Below are positions 1 through 7,616 of a stretch of DNA of 29,547 nt, piece after piece. Location of the stretch: NCBI GenBank assembly GCA_002390225.1, contig DGOW01000010.1, forward strand, positions 1-29,547. Reading direction: 5' to 3'. The position numbers and the translations under genes are program-made. Each line of letters begins with the position of its first letter. Position 1 is the first letter of the stretch. A model generated the notes under the pieces. It saw nothing but the letters and a program-made list of their open reading frames with translations. It searched no databases and was not told the origin of the DNA. This stretch comes from Gemmatimonadales bacterium UBA4456 (lineage in GTDB: Bacteria; Gemmatimonadota; Gemmatimonadetes; Longimicrobiales; Gaopeijiaceae).

Positions 1-70
1 CTGCCGCTCTCGCTTCCAACGCCATCTCGTCGATCACCTCCGCAACCGGTGGCTGTGTACTCGTCGTCAT
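1..70 (-). CDS. proA: Gamma-glutamyl phosphate reductase, N-terminal fragment (cut by window edge)
   Basis: Only the first 23 codons lie inside the window, reading leftward from an ATG at 70. They encode an N-terminus ending in DEMALEARAA, which fits the helical start of ProA, the NADPH-dependent reductase that acts directly after ProB in proline synthesis. The ATG overlaps the TGA of the upstream proB in an ATGA arrangement, so the two are probably translated in a coupled way, as expected for a proBA operon. Identity rests on this short match plus the proB context. Nothing of the catalytic domain is visible. Confidence 0.75.
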   Translation of the reverse strand, partial: MTTSTQPPVAEVIDEMALEARAA

Positions 71-1185
71 ACAGTGACCTCCTCCCTGGAAAGCACCATC
101 CGATCCGGCCGCATGACGACGGTGCCGGTCTCCATGCCGAGCGCGATCTTCACCTCATCGGTGTGCATGCCCCGGATCCGCTCGACTTCGCGATCGTCGA
201 AACGGACGATGCCGCGCGCGTGTTCTACTCCCTGGCCATCGACCACTGCGACCAGGTCACCGCGACGGAACCGCCCACCCACACCGACCACGCCGCGTGG
301 AAGAAGGCTTGCCCGCCGCCGCAGCGCACTCACCGCGCCATCGTCGATCACCAGCCAACCCGTCAGTCCCTTCTGGACCGCCATCCAGTGGCGACGTGCT
401 CCGAGCGGTTTTGCGTGCGCTTCGATACGTGTGCCGACCGATTCGCCAGCCAGTACGGCGTCGACGACCGACGGATCGTTTCCCGCAGCAATGACCGTGG
501 GCACCCCGTAGCGTCCTGCGCGCTCCGCAGCCTCCAGCTTGGTCTCCATGCCACCCGTCGACACGATCTCCTTCTTACCGAAACAAAGTGCCCGCAACTC
601 CTCCGCACTGGAGGCCCGCGTCACGATACGTGCAGTCGGATCGTCGTCGGGATCCCGGTCGTACACCCCCGGAACGTCGGTCAGGAGGGCAAGCAGGTCG
701 GCATCTACGAGCGCCGCCGTCATGGCCGCCAGATTGTCGTTGTCACCCACGACGATTTCATCAACGCTCACCGTGTCGTTCTCGTTGACGATGGGCACGA
801 CACCCGCCTGGAGCAGCGCTCGCAGGGCCCGGCGTGCGGCCACGTACCGCTTGCGGTCTGTCAGACAGTCGTTGGTGATGAGAACCTGACCCACGCTGAG
901 GCCAACCTCCTGAAAGGCATCGCTCCACAGCTTCATCAGTCGTCCCTGGCCGACTGCGGCAGCTGCCTGCCGGTCAGCGATCCGGGTCGGCGGCGTCGTA
1001 TGCCCCAAAGCCCGGAAGCCAGCGGCTACGGCGCCACTCGACACGATCACCACGTCCTGATCCCCGCACGCCGCCACTGCCCGAGCAACCGTCGCCATTC
1101 TCTCGGTGTCGAGCTCGGCGGTGCCATTGGTCAACAGGCGGCTTCCAAACTTCAGAACAACCGACTTGGGTGATGAATTATTCAT
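67..1185 (-). CDS. proB: Glutamate 5-kinase
   Basis: ProB phosphorylates L-glutamate with ATP to gamma-glutamyl phosphate, the committed step of proline synthesis in the cytoplasm. The 372-residue protein has the usual length (E. coli is 367). The amino-acid kinase domain fills residues 1 to about 260: VVLKFGSRLL near the start, SSGAVAAG, the glutamate/Mg loop NENDTVSVDE, LLTDVPGVYDRDP, and STGGMETKLEAA. A PUA RNA-binding-type domain follows from about 275 to the end, as in long-form ProB. I chose the ATG at 1185 because the kinase fold begins seven residues later. The frame stays open upstream but has no family similarity. The TGA stop overlaps the proA start (ATGA). Confidence 0.97.
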   Translation of the reverse strand: MNNSSPKSVVLKFGSRLLTNGTAELDTERMATVARAVAACGDQDVVIVSSGAVAAGFRALGHTTPPTRIADRQAAAAVGQGRLMKLWSDAFQEVGLSVGQVLITNDCLTDRKRYVAARRALRALLQAGVVPIVNENDTVSVDEIVVGDNDNLAAMTAALVDADLLALLTDVPGVYDRDPDDDPTARIVTRASSAEELRALCFGKKEIVSTGGMETKLEAAERAGRYGVPTVIAAGNDPSVVDAVLAGESVGTRIEAHAKPLGARRHWMAVQKGLTGWLVIDDGAVSALRRRASLLPRGVVGVGGRFRRGDLVAVVDGQGVEHARGIVRFDDREVERIRGMHTDEVKIALGMETGTVVMRPDRMVLSREEVTV

Positions 1186-1194
1186 CTTTAATGC

Positions 1195-1221
1195 ATAATA
1201 TCTCAATCCGATCTGATGCAA
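1195..1221 (-). promoter_or_regulatory. Possible proBA promoter
   Basis: Read on the minus strand, TTGCAT (1221-1216) and TATTAT (1200-1195) are separated by 15 bases, just upstream of the proB ATG at 1185. The block is clearly more AT-rich than its surroundings. The spacer is shorter than the optimal 17, and transcription would start very near the ATG, giving an almost leaderless mRNA. Judged by eye only. Confidence 0.3.
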
Positions 1222-1321
1222 CCCCGAGCCTGCCCGGATAAATGTCCAGAGGGGTCGCGCCGACCGGGCAAAACAGTGCACATTCTGGCGCGACTGCTCC
1301 CAACACCTCCGAGTTTCTCCT

Positions 1322-2242
1322 TTGAGCCTCCCTCTCGTCGTTCTGGCGGCGGGTCTTTCGACCCGGTACGGCCACCTCAAACAGCTCGACCCTCTTGGCC
1401 CCGGTGGCGAAGCGATCATGGACTTCAATGTCTATGACGCGGCCCGCGCGGGATTCACTTCGGTTACCTACGTGGTGCGACAGGAGATTCTCGAGGACGT
1501 GCAGCGGCATGTGCACGACACGATTGGAGGCACGTTCGAAACCAACTTCGTCTGCCAGGAGCTCGATGAGCTCCCCGACGGCTTTCGGGCCCCTCCCGAC
1601 CGACGGAAGCCATGGGGAACGGCCCATGCCGTGCTCTGTGCTGCCTCTCACATCGAGGGGGCCTTCGCGGTCTGCAACGCCGACGATCTGTACGGTCAGG
1701 GCGCGTTCCACCTCATTTTCGATCAGATCCATCAGGGTGAGCCGAGCACGGAGGCCGCCCTCGTTGGATACACCCTCGCCAAGACCTTGTCGGGGGCAGG
1801 CGGGGTCGCGCGGGGAGTGTGCGTGCTCGGACAAGATGAGCTGCTCGAACGGGTCACCGAGGTCCAGAACATCCAGCGCGCCGATCGGTGGATCACCGGC
1901 ACCACAACTGATGGGTCCCCCGTCGAGCTCACGGGAGACGAGGTGACATCGATGAACCTCTGGGCCTTCACCCCCCCAGTGATCGCGCTCCTGAGAAGAC
2001 AATTCCGCCACTTCCTGGAGTATTGGGGAGCTGATACCCAGGCCGAATGCTTCCTGTCGACGTCGCTGAACGCCCAAATCGAACTCGAAGCCACTCGCGT
2101 GCGTGTCCTGCGGGCCCCTGACACCTGGTTCGGCGTCACGCACGCAGCGGACCGAGCCCGTTCCGAAGGGATCCTCCGAGAACGAGTCGCCTCCGGGGTC
2201 TACCCGACCCGTCTCGCCGACGCCCTCGTACGACTAGGATGA
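1322..2242 (+). CDS. Sugar-phosphate nucleotidyltransferase-like protein
   Basis: A 306-residue cytoplasmic protein of the NTP_transferase fold, which makes nucleotide-sugars from an NTP and a sugar 1-phosphate. The nucleotide loop is at residues 8-21 (LAAGLSTRYGHLKQ), a central PWGTAHAVLCAAS helix starts near 97, and an acidic NADD metal/nucleotide motif lies at 119-122. The only start in this frame that keeps the nucleotide loop is TTG at 1322, with no clear Shine-Dalgarno. The gene diverges from proB and ends 4 bases before the symporter ATG, so these two are surely one operon. The sugar and nucleotide cannot be read from the sequence. Given the GHMP kinase nearby, GalNAc-1-P or galactose-1-P are candidates, which is inference only. 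Confidence 0.8.
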   Translation: MSLPLVVLAAGLSTRYGHLKQLDPLGPGGEAIMDFNVYDAARAGFTSVTYVVRQEILEDVQRHVHDTIGGTFETNFVCQELDELPDGFRAPPDRRKPWGTAHAVLCAASHIEGAFAVCNADDLYGQGAFHLIFDQIHQGEPSTEAALVGYTLAKTLSGAGGVARGVCVLGQDELLERVTEVQNIQRADRWITGTTTDGSPVELTGDEVTSMNLWAFTPPVIALLRRQFRHFLEYWGADTQAECFLSTSLNAQIELEATRVRVLRAPDTWFGVTHAADRARSEGILRERVASGVYPTRLADALVRLG

Positions 2243-2246
2243 CACG

Positions 2247-4019
2247 ATGGAACTGACGACACTCGACTGGACGGTCATCGCAGCCTACGGCCTCATCGCG
2301 GTCACGATCGGCCTCTGGTTCGCACGCCGAGCCGGAAGCGAGTCCGATGAGTTCTTTCTGGGTGGCCGGTCCATGCCATGGTGGCTGCTCGGCACGTCGA
2401 TGGTAGCCACTACGTTCTCGACAGATACGCCGAACCTGGTGACTGACCTCGTCCGCTCGGGCGGGGTGAGTCAAAACTGGGTGTGGTGGGCATTCGTGAT
2501 CACGGGAATGTGCACCGTCTTCTTCTACGCCAAGCTGTGGCGGCGCTCCGGGATTTCGACGGACGTGGGCTTCTACGAGCTACGCTATTCCGGCAAGCCC
2601 GCGGCGTTCCTTCGTGGCTTCCGGGCCTTGTACCTGGGCGTCTTCTTCAATTGCATGATTATGGCGACCGTGACGCTCGCCGCGATCAAGATCGGTGGCG
2701 TCGTCCTTGGGGCTTCGAAGTACGAGGTCGTGCTTGTCGCCGGCGCCGTGACCGCTCTCTACTCGGCGACCTCGGGTCTCTGGGGTGTCGTCGTCACCGA
2801 CCTGATCCTCTTCGCGGTGGCCATGATCGGTTCGGTCGCCGTCGCGTGGTACGCCCTCGCCCAGCCCGAAGTGGGTGGTATGGTCGGGCTCTTCAGTGAC
2901 CCCGCTGTCGCCGACAAGCTTTCGCTGTTGCCCGATTTCTCCGACTGGAGGACGGCGTCGACGGTCTTCATCATCCCGATTGCGGTCCAGTGGTGGAGCA
3001 CGTGGTACCCCGGCGCTGAGCCGGGTGGCGGTGGTTACGTCGCTCAGCGCATGCTCGCCGCGAAGGACGAGAGCCACGCCATGAAAGCGACACTGTGGTT
3101 CAACATCGCCCACTATGCGCTTCGGCCCTGGCCGTGGATCATCGTCGCGCTTGCGTCGCTGATCGTGTATCCGACGCTGGACTCGATCCAGGCGGCCTTC
3201 CCACACATCGACCCATCGATCGTCCGAAACGACCTCGCCTATCCGGCGATGCTCGTATTCCTACCCTCGGGGCTGCTCGGGCTTGTGGTCGCCTCGCTGG
3301 CCGCCGCGTACATGTCGACAATCAGTACCCATCTCAACTGGGGCGCCTCCTACCTCGTCGACGACGTTTACCGACGCTTCATAGCGCCCGACGAGGACGA
3401 GAAGACGTACGTACTCGTGGGGCGGATCGCCACGGTCGCACTGGTCGTTGTTGCGGGCGTGATCTCGCTCTGGCTGGAGAACGCACTGCAGGCATTCCAG
3501 ATCCTGCTTCAGATCGGTGCGGGCACGGGGCTGGTCTTCCTGCTGCGCTGGTTCTGGTGGCGCATCAATGTCTGGAGCGAGCTCTCCGCGATGATCATCT
3601 CGTTCTTCGTCGCGGTCTACTTCCAGTTCGGCCACGTCGCGCTCGGCTTCGACGCTGTAGACCCTTCCCTGCAGCTCGTGCTCGGCGTCGTCATCACGTC
3701 CATCGGATGGATGACGGTGACGATGCTCACACCACCCGCGGATGCTGAAACGCTGGCTTCGTTTCACAGTCTCATCCGCCCCATGGGGAACGGATGGGCG
3801 GGTGCGGGTCTGGGACTGAGTGAAGAGGATCGGAGCGCGGACAGCCCTGCAGCCGCATTCCTCGCGTGGTTTCTGGGGATCACGGTCGTCTATGGAGCCG
3901 TGCTCGGCACAGGGTACGTCCTCTACGGTCGCACGCTACTCGCCGTCGTGTGTCTCGGGGCCGCCGCCATCGCATCGTTCGCGTTGCTCAAGACGCTGCC
4001 ACGGGTCGGATTGACCTGA
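2247..4019 (+). CDS. Sodium:solute symporter (SSS family)
   Basis: A 590-residue inner-membrane transporter of the SSS/SGLT family, which couples uptake of a sugar, amino acid or organic acid to sodium. The N-terminus carries the family signature SDEFFLGGRSMPWWLLG (residues about 32-48), followed by ATTFSTDTPN in the first core helix. Roughly 13 hydrophobic segments alternate with short loops, the usual number. It starts 4 bases after the nucleotidyltransferase stop, so it is cotranscribed with it, and it converges on the heme-copper gene with a 19-base gap. Pairing with a sugar nucleotidyltransferase makes a sugar substrate plausible. The sequence alone does not decide between substrates. 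Confidence 0.9.
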   Translation: MELTTLDWTVIAAYGLIAVTIGLWFARRAGSESDEFFLGGRSMPWWLLGTSMVATTFSTDTPNLVTDLVRSGGVSQNWVWWAFVITGMCTVFFYAKLWRRSGISTDVGFYELRYSGKPAAFLRGFRALYLGVFFNCMIMATVTLAAIKIGGVVLGASKYEVVLVAGAVTALYSATSGLWGVVVTDLILFAVAMIGSVAVAWYALAQPEVGGMVGLFSDPAVADKLSLLPDFSDWRTASTVFIIPIAVQWWSTWYPGAEPGGGGYVAQRMLAAKDESHAMKATLWFNIAHYALRPWPWIIVALASLIVYPTLDSIQAAFPHIDPSIVRNDLAYPAMLVFLPSGLLGLVVASLAAAYMSTISTHLNWGASYLVDDVYRRFIAPDEDEKTYVLVGRIATVALVVVAGVISLWLENALQAFQILLQIGAGTGLVFLLRWFWWRINVWSELSAMIISFFVAVYFQFGHVALGFDAVDPSLQLVLGVVITSIGWMTVTMLTPPADAETLASFHSLIRPMGNGWAGAGLGLSEEDRSADSPAAAFLAWFLGITVVYGAVLGTGYVLYGRTLLAVVCLGAAAIASFALLKTLPRVGLT

Positions 4020-4038
4020 CCGCCGAACTGGACTCCGG

Positions 4039-5526
4039 TCAGGCTCGAACGTCGCTGACCCACCAGTAGCGGAACGCGATCGGTATCAGCTTCCAGAGCA
4101 GCGCTACGAAGAAGAACAGTGCAATGAAGCCGGTTGCTGTGAAGAGGATGCCGTTCCACATCGGTAGCCAAGCAAGTGGAACGTAGACCTCGCCCGGGGC
4201 GAAGCCCGCTCGATTCACGCCTGTGATCGTTCCGGAGAGGTGGAGCCAACCGACCAGCGCGGCGACGCCAAGGTTCAACCCGACCACGATGCGCCGCATC
4301 TCTACCGTGTGCAGCACGCCCGCCGCCGCTTCCCCTTCACGAGCCGCGAGGTGTTCGCCGAGAATCCAGATAATGGCACCGATGAGCACCATCGTGTCGA
4401 TGCCGATCGTGGCACCCATCGCGTGACCCGTGACCGCGTACGTTCCGTGGATGATTCCGTTGAGCGGTGGAACGGAGATCAGGATCGCCGAAAGCAGGAT
4501 GAACACCGACCAATATTTCGACGCGGCGAACGATCCACGCGCCGCACAGAACGAGCGATCCTCAGTCGCACGTATGACCTTCAGAAGGTCGTACGACGCA
4601 CGACAGAGGATCGAGATCTCCATCATGCTGACCACGAAGGAGATCCACTTGACCAGGTGATCCTGAGGCAGGTGGTACGTATGGTGTGCGAAGTTGGTGA
4701 ACGAGTTCAACAGACCCACACTGAACAGCGCGTACGCTACTGGCGAGTGCCCGTACTCCCGGTCACGACTGATGCGCTCGCCGATATAGATGATCGAGCC
4801 GTACACGAACAGGTTGAACGCGCCGACCAGGGTTCCGGTGGCCTTCCACTGCACCTGCAGATCCTGCAGGGGGTTCGAGAAGATTCCCGGCAGCAGGTAG
4901 AGGTGCTGCTCAACGAAGGTGACGATGAAAAAGAGCATGCCTACGCCCCACATCGTCAGGTAGAGCGGGCGCTCGAAGAAATTAGGGCCCGCTACGCGGA
5001 AGAAGTTCCAGGCATAGCAGAGCCAGCCGATCAGGATCAGTGCGCTGAAGACCGGGTGGAAGCCGACGTATTCCCGCCCGGAGCCAACCCCGAGCATTAG
5101 AGTGACGATGATTCCCAGGCCGGCGATGGACCAGCACAGCACCTGAACGCGAAGCCGGATCCGATCGCCCCGCGTCGCCGTACCGCCGTAGTCCTGGAGC
5201 CAACGATGCACAACAGCCACGCCACCGAGGAAGATCCAGGCAGACGCGAACGTCGTGTGAACCGGCCGTAGCTGGCGCAGATCAAGGCCGAGCGACTGGA
5301 AGGCGGGTGCGAGCGACGGAATCGAGTACAACGCGCCGAGAATTCCACCGACCAGCGTGACCGCGATGGCAATCAGCCCTCCGCGAATGAACAGAATCGT
5401 CGCGAACTGACGAACCGGATCACCTGCCTCGAAGGGCAACCAGACCCCCCCGGTCGGCGCCTGCGGTGTACCCTGTTCCGCCCGGTCGCTGGGCCGTTCC
5501 AGGGTGGCGCTCGCGTCGGGACTCAT
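4039..5526 (-). CDS. Divergent heme-copper oxidase subunit I (NorB/cbb3-like) lacking canonical ligands
   Basis: A 495-residue polytopic membrane protein, about 12 helices, of the heme-copper oxidase/nitric oxide reductase superfamily. Visible landmarks are RPVH90 in helix II (low-spin heme ligand), the paired NFAHH (281-282) of helix VII, and HGTYAVTGHAMG (360-371) in helix X, which aligns with the HGT..AHGH block of NorB. Two usual ligands are absent. Helix VI reads QWKATGTLVG (226-235), so the metal histidine and the nearby NorB glutamate are missing. The second histidine of the helix X HxH is Met370. The ATG at 5526 overlaps the cytochrome c stop (ATGA), with GGGAG six bases upstream; an in-frame start five codons earlier is less likely. 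Whether it reduces O2, NO or anything else is open. Confidence 0.85.
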   Translation of the reverse strand: MSPDASATLERPSDRAEQGTPQAPTGGVWLPFEAGDPVRQFATILFIRGGLIAIAVTLVGGILGALYSIPSLAPAFQSLGLDLRQLRPVHTTFASAWIFLGGVAVVHRWLQDYGGTATRGDRIRLRVQVLCWSIAGLGIIVTLMLGVGSGREYVGFHPVFSALILIGWLCYAWNFFRVAGPNFFERPLYLTMWGVGMLFFIVTFVEQHLYLLPGIFSNPLQDLQVQWKATGTLVGAFNLFVYGSIIYIGERISRDREYGHSPVAYALFSVGLLNSFTNFAHHTYHLPQDHLVKWISFVVSMMEISILCRASYDLLKVIRATEDRSFCAARGSFAASKYWSVFILLSAILISVPPLNGIIHGTYAVTGHAMGATIGIDTMVLIGAIIWILGEHLAAREGEAAAGVLHTVEMRRIVVGLNLGVAALVGWLHLSGTITGVNRAGFAPGEVYVPLAWLPMWNGILFTATGFIALFFFVALLWKLIPIAFRYWWVSDVRA

Positions 5527-6287
5527 CGGAACTCCCACCAATCAAGCCGGGACCAGTCCACCCGCCGATCCCCCTGGCGAAGCTCCCAGTCGGACATCAA
5601 GTCAGCGCGATTGTCGTTCAGCCAACGGAAGTACTCGATAAGCTGATCCTGCTGAGCTGCAGACAGCGCGGGAACCGGAGGTGGCATGCCTCGCTCTGGC
5701 CGGCCGTTCGTCAGTACCTCATGGAGCACGGAATCATCTAGGCGCTCCGACACCGTGGACAGGTCCGGCGCCCCAACTACCGACGTCTGAAAGGGGAAGT
5801 GGCACGCCGAGCACACCCCGGACGCGAATGTTTCGAAGCCCCCGAGCGCGACGGGGGATACCTTCTCGCGCACGGTGGCGTCAAACGCGCCCTGAGGCGT
5901 TACCGCGGTCGCCGGGTCACCAAGTCGGAGTTGGCCCCTCCCGACATCCGGCCGATCGATCTCCTCGAGGAACGCCCTCATGAACCGGATCTGATCGGCG
6001 TCATAATCGAATGCCGGCATCTGTCCGCTCCCCACGGTGAGCAGCGAAGCGAGCCGCGTCTCGTCGACGCGGCTCGAAGCATTCGTCAGGTCCGGACCGA
6101 GGAACCCTCCCTGGCCCCACAACTGATGACAGACCTGACACGAGCCGTCGTGGTAGAGTTCGCGACCCTCGACCGCGTCGGCGGAAAGCACGATGTCGAC
6201 ATCATCCGAGTACACGAGGCCCGTCTGGATCGCAAAGCATACGACCAATACGGACAACATGATTTTTTTGGAGGACGGTTCGAACAT
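5523..6287 (-). CDS. Membrane-anchored diheme cytochrome c (NorC-like)
   Basis: A 254-residue protein with an N-terminal hydrophobic anchor (about residues 9-25) and two periplasmic c-heme sites. These are C50-V-C53-H54 with likely axial Met90 in GQMPAF, and C159-S-A-C162-H163 with likely Met201 in RGMPPP. The first domain (CQVCHQLWGQGGFLGPDLTN) resembles NorC and cbb3-associated cytochromes. NorC itself has a single heme, so the second domain is an addition. The gene directly precedes the heme-copper subunit with an ATGA overlap, so it is very probably its electron-donor subunit. No Shine-Dalgarno is visible before the ATG at 6287; an ATG at 6260 would also keep the anchor. Confidence 0.9.
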   Translation of the reverse strand: MFEPSSKKIMLSVLVVCFAIQTGLVYSDDVDIVLSADAVEGRELYHDGSCQVCHQLWGQGGFLGPDLTNASSRVDETRLASLLTVGSGQMPAFDYDADQIRFMRAFLEEIDRPDVGRGQLRLGDPATAVTPQGAFDATVREKVSPVALGGFETFASGVCSACHFPFQTSVVGAPDLSTVSERLDDSVLHEVLTNGRPERGMPPPVPALSAAQQDQLIEYFRWLNDNRADLMSDWELRQGDRRVDWSRLDWWEFR

Positions 6288-6321
6288 TCGAGTTGGTCTT
6301 CGGTGTACGTTCAGGAGGTGA

Positions 6322-6348
6322 AGATTATGGTTGGTCGGGTGGAGTCAA
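6322..6348 (-). promoter_or_regulatory. Possible promoter for the cytochrome c/heme-copper pair
   Basis: On the minus strand TTGACT (6348-6343) and TAATCT (6327-6322) are 15 bases apart, about 35 bases upstream of the cytochrome c ATG. It lies in the 120-base gap after the kinase gene. The spacer is short, so this is only a suggestion by eye. Confidence 0.25.
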
Positions 6349-6407
6349 GCACGACTCTTCTCTTGACCAAGGACGAACGAGCACGCTTGGGCAGGCTGCA
6401 CTGCAGC

Positions 6408-7616
6408 TCAAATCTCACGGATGGAAGCACCTCGACACGGCACGGCCACGAAGAGCCGTTCCTCAAGTCTTTCCGCCTGGTGGCGCCGTTCAAAATACTC
6501 CGTCACTAGCGTCTCGAGCACCTCGCCGACAGTCCAGCGACTGGCCAGCACGACGACGCAGCCACCAAAACCGGCGCCGGTCAGCCGAGCACCGGCCGCG
6601 CCACCCTCCTTTGCAACGGCGACGAGCTCGTCGAGCGCTGCGGTACTCACGTGGTAATCGGTCTTGAGCGATGCGTGCGACGCATCCATGAGCGCACCGA
6701 AACCATGTACGTCGGCGGCGAGCATTCGATCCACCGCCTCATCGACCCGCGCCGCCTCCGTGACCGCGTGTCGGAAGCGACGAAGGAGGCTTCCCTGCAA
6801 CACCTGCTCCGAGATCTTGATCAGCGTTTCAGCATCGATGGTGCCACACAGATCCGGATACGACATGCACAGCTGAGCGGTGATCTTCTCGGTGGCCAGG
6901 TGTGCGGTCATGACGCGAAGCGCCTCATCACACTCCTTCCGACGCAGATTATACGCGGCCTGGAGTGCACCCGACTTCTCCGCGACGTCACCTGAGTCCG
7001 CGACGATGAAGCACCAGTCGTCCGGCACCACCACGTGTCGGAGGCGAAGCGGGTGGAACGTGATCTTCGCGGCGCATCGATCACGCGCACCGAGGGAGAT
7101 CGCCTGATCCATACCTCCTCCCTGGGTGCCCACGTATCGCTCCGCATCAGCCATCACGGCAGCGAGCGAGCGCGGTTCGGTAGAGACCTCGCTAATGTGT
7201 GCGAGTGCAAGCCCGACCGCGTTCACGATGGCGGAAGAGGAGGACAGCCCAGCCGCGACGGGGATGTCCGACTCCAAAACGCCGTCGAATCCCTGCCAGA
7301 TCCCGAACCGTTCGGCGAGTTCCTGTGCAGGCGCTTTCGCGTAGTTCCCCCACGACCCCTTCTTCCACGGCTCGATCGCCGGTTCGATCTCGAAGTGGAT
7401 CGGCGGAAAGCGTTGGTCGTTCGAGTGCAGCCGTACCGTCTCATCGTCACGTGGACGGAGTGCGAGCCGCACTTCGTGCTGCAACGCCATGGGAAACACC
7501 GGCAAGCCGTTATAGTCGATATGCTCCCCGATGAGGTTCACCCTGCCGGGCGCCCGAACGAGGAGAGTGGGCGGCGACCCGTACGTCTCCTCGAACACCT
7601 CCTCGAGCGTACTCAA
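6408..7616 (-). CDS. GHMP sugar kinase, galactokinase/GalNAc-kinase type
   Basis: This cytoplasmic kinase transfers phosphate from ATP to C1 of galactose or a related sugar. The 402-residue form has all GalK landmarks: APGRVNLIGEH at 22-32, the ATP loop PVAAGLSSSSA at 119-129, catalytic GGGMD170, and GARLTGAGFGG near the end. The sugar-binding stretch reads GEHIDYNGLPVFPMAL. It lacks the usual NDGFVLP of bacterial galactokinase and looks like eukaryotic GALK2 (N-acetylgalactosamine kinase). The TTG at 7616 overlaps the TGA of the GH109 gene (TTGA) and gives the family's normal N-terminal length; a GTG at 7655 would add 13 residues. The upstream partner is a family known for alpha-N-acetylgalactosaminidase activity, so I favour GalNAc, with galactose as the alternative. 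Confidence 0.88.
   Translation of the reverse strand: MSTLEEVFEETYGSPPTLLVRAPGRVNLIGEHIDYNGLPVFPMALQHEVRLALRPRDDETVRLHSNDQRFPPIHFEIEPAIEPWKKGSWGNYAKAPAQELAERFGIWQGFDGVLESDIPVAAGLSSSSAIVNAVGLALAHISEVSTEPRSLAAVMADAERYVGTQGGGMDQAISLGARDRCAAKITFHPLRLRHVVVPDDWCFIVADSGDVAEKSGALQAAYNLRRKECDEALRVMTAHLATEKITAQLCMSYPDLCGTIDAETLIKISEQVLQGSLLRRFRHAVTEAARVDEAVDRMLAADVHGFGALMDASHASLKTDYHVSTAALDELVAVAKEGGAAGARLTGAGFGGCVVVLASRWTVGEVLETLVTEYFERRHQAERLEERLFVAVPCRGASIREI

Noticed and set aside
49..1173. Open frame of 374 codons on the plus strand across proB
   Set aside because: Shadow of proB. Composition is His/Arg/Pro-rich and no domain is recognisable.
1178..2143. Long open frame (321 codons) on the minus strand opposite the nucleotidyltransferase
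   Set aside because: Low-complexity, Arg/Glu/Gly-rich translation with no family signature. The plus-strand gene has clear motifs. Antisense openness is normal at this GC.
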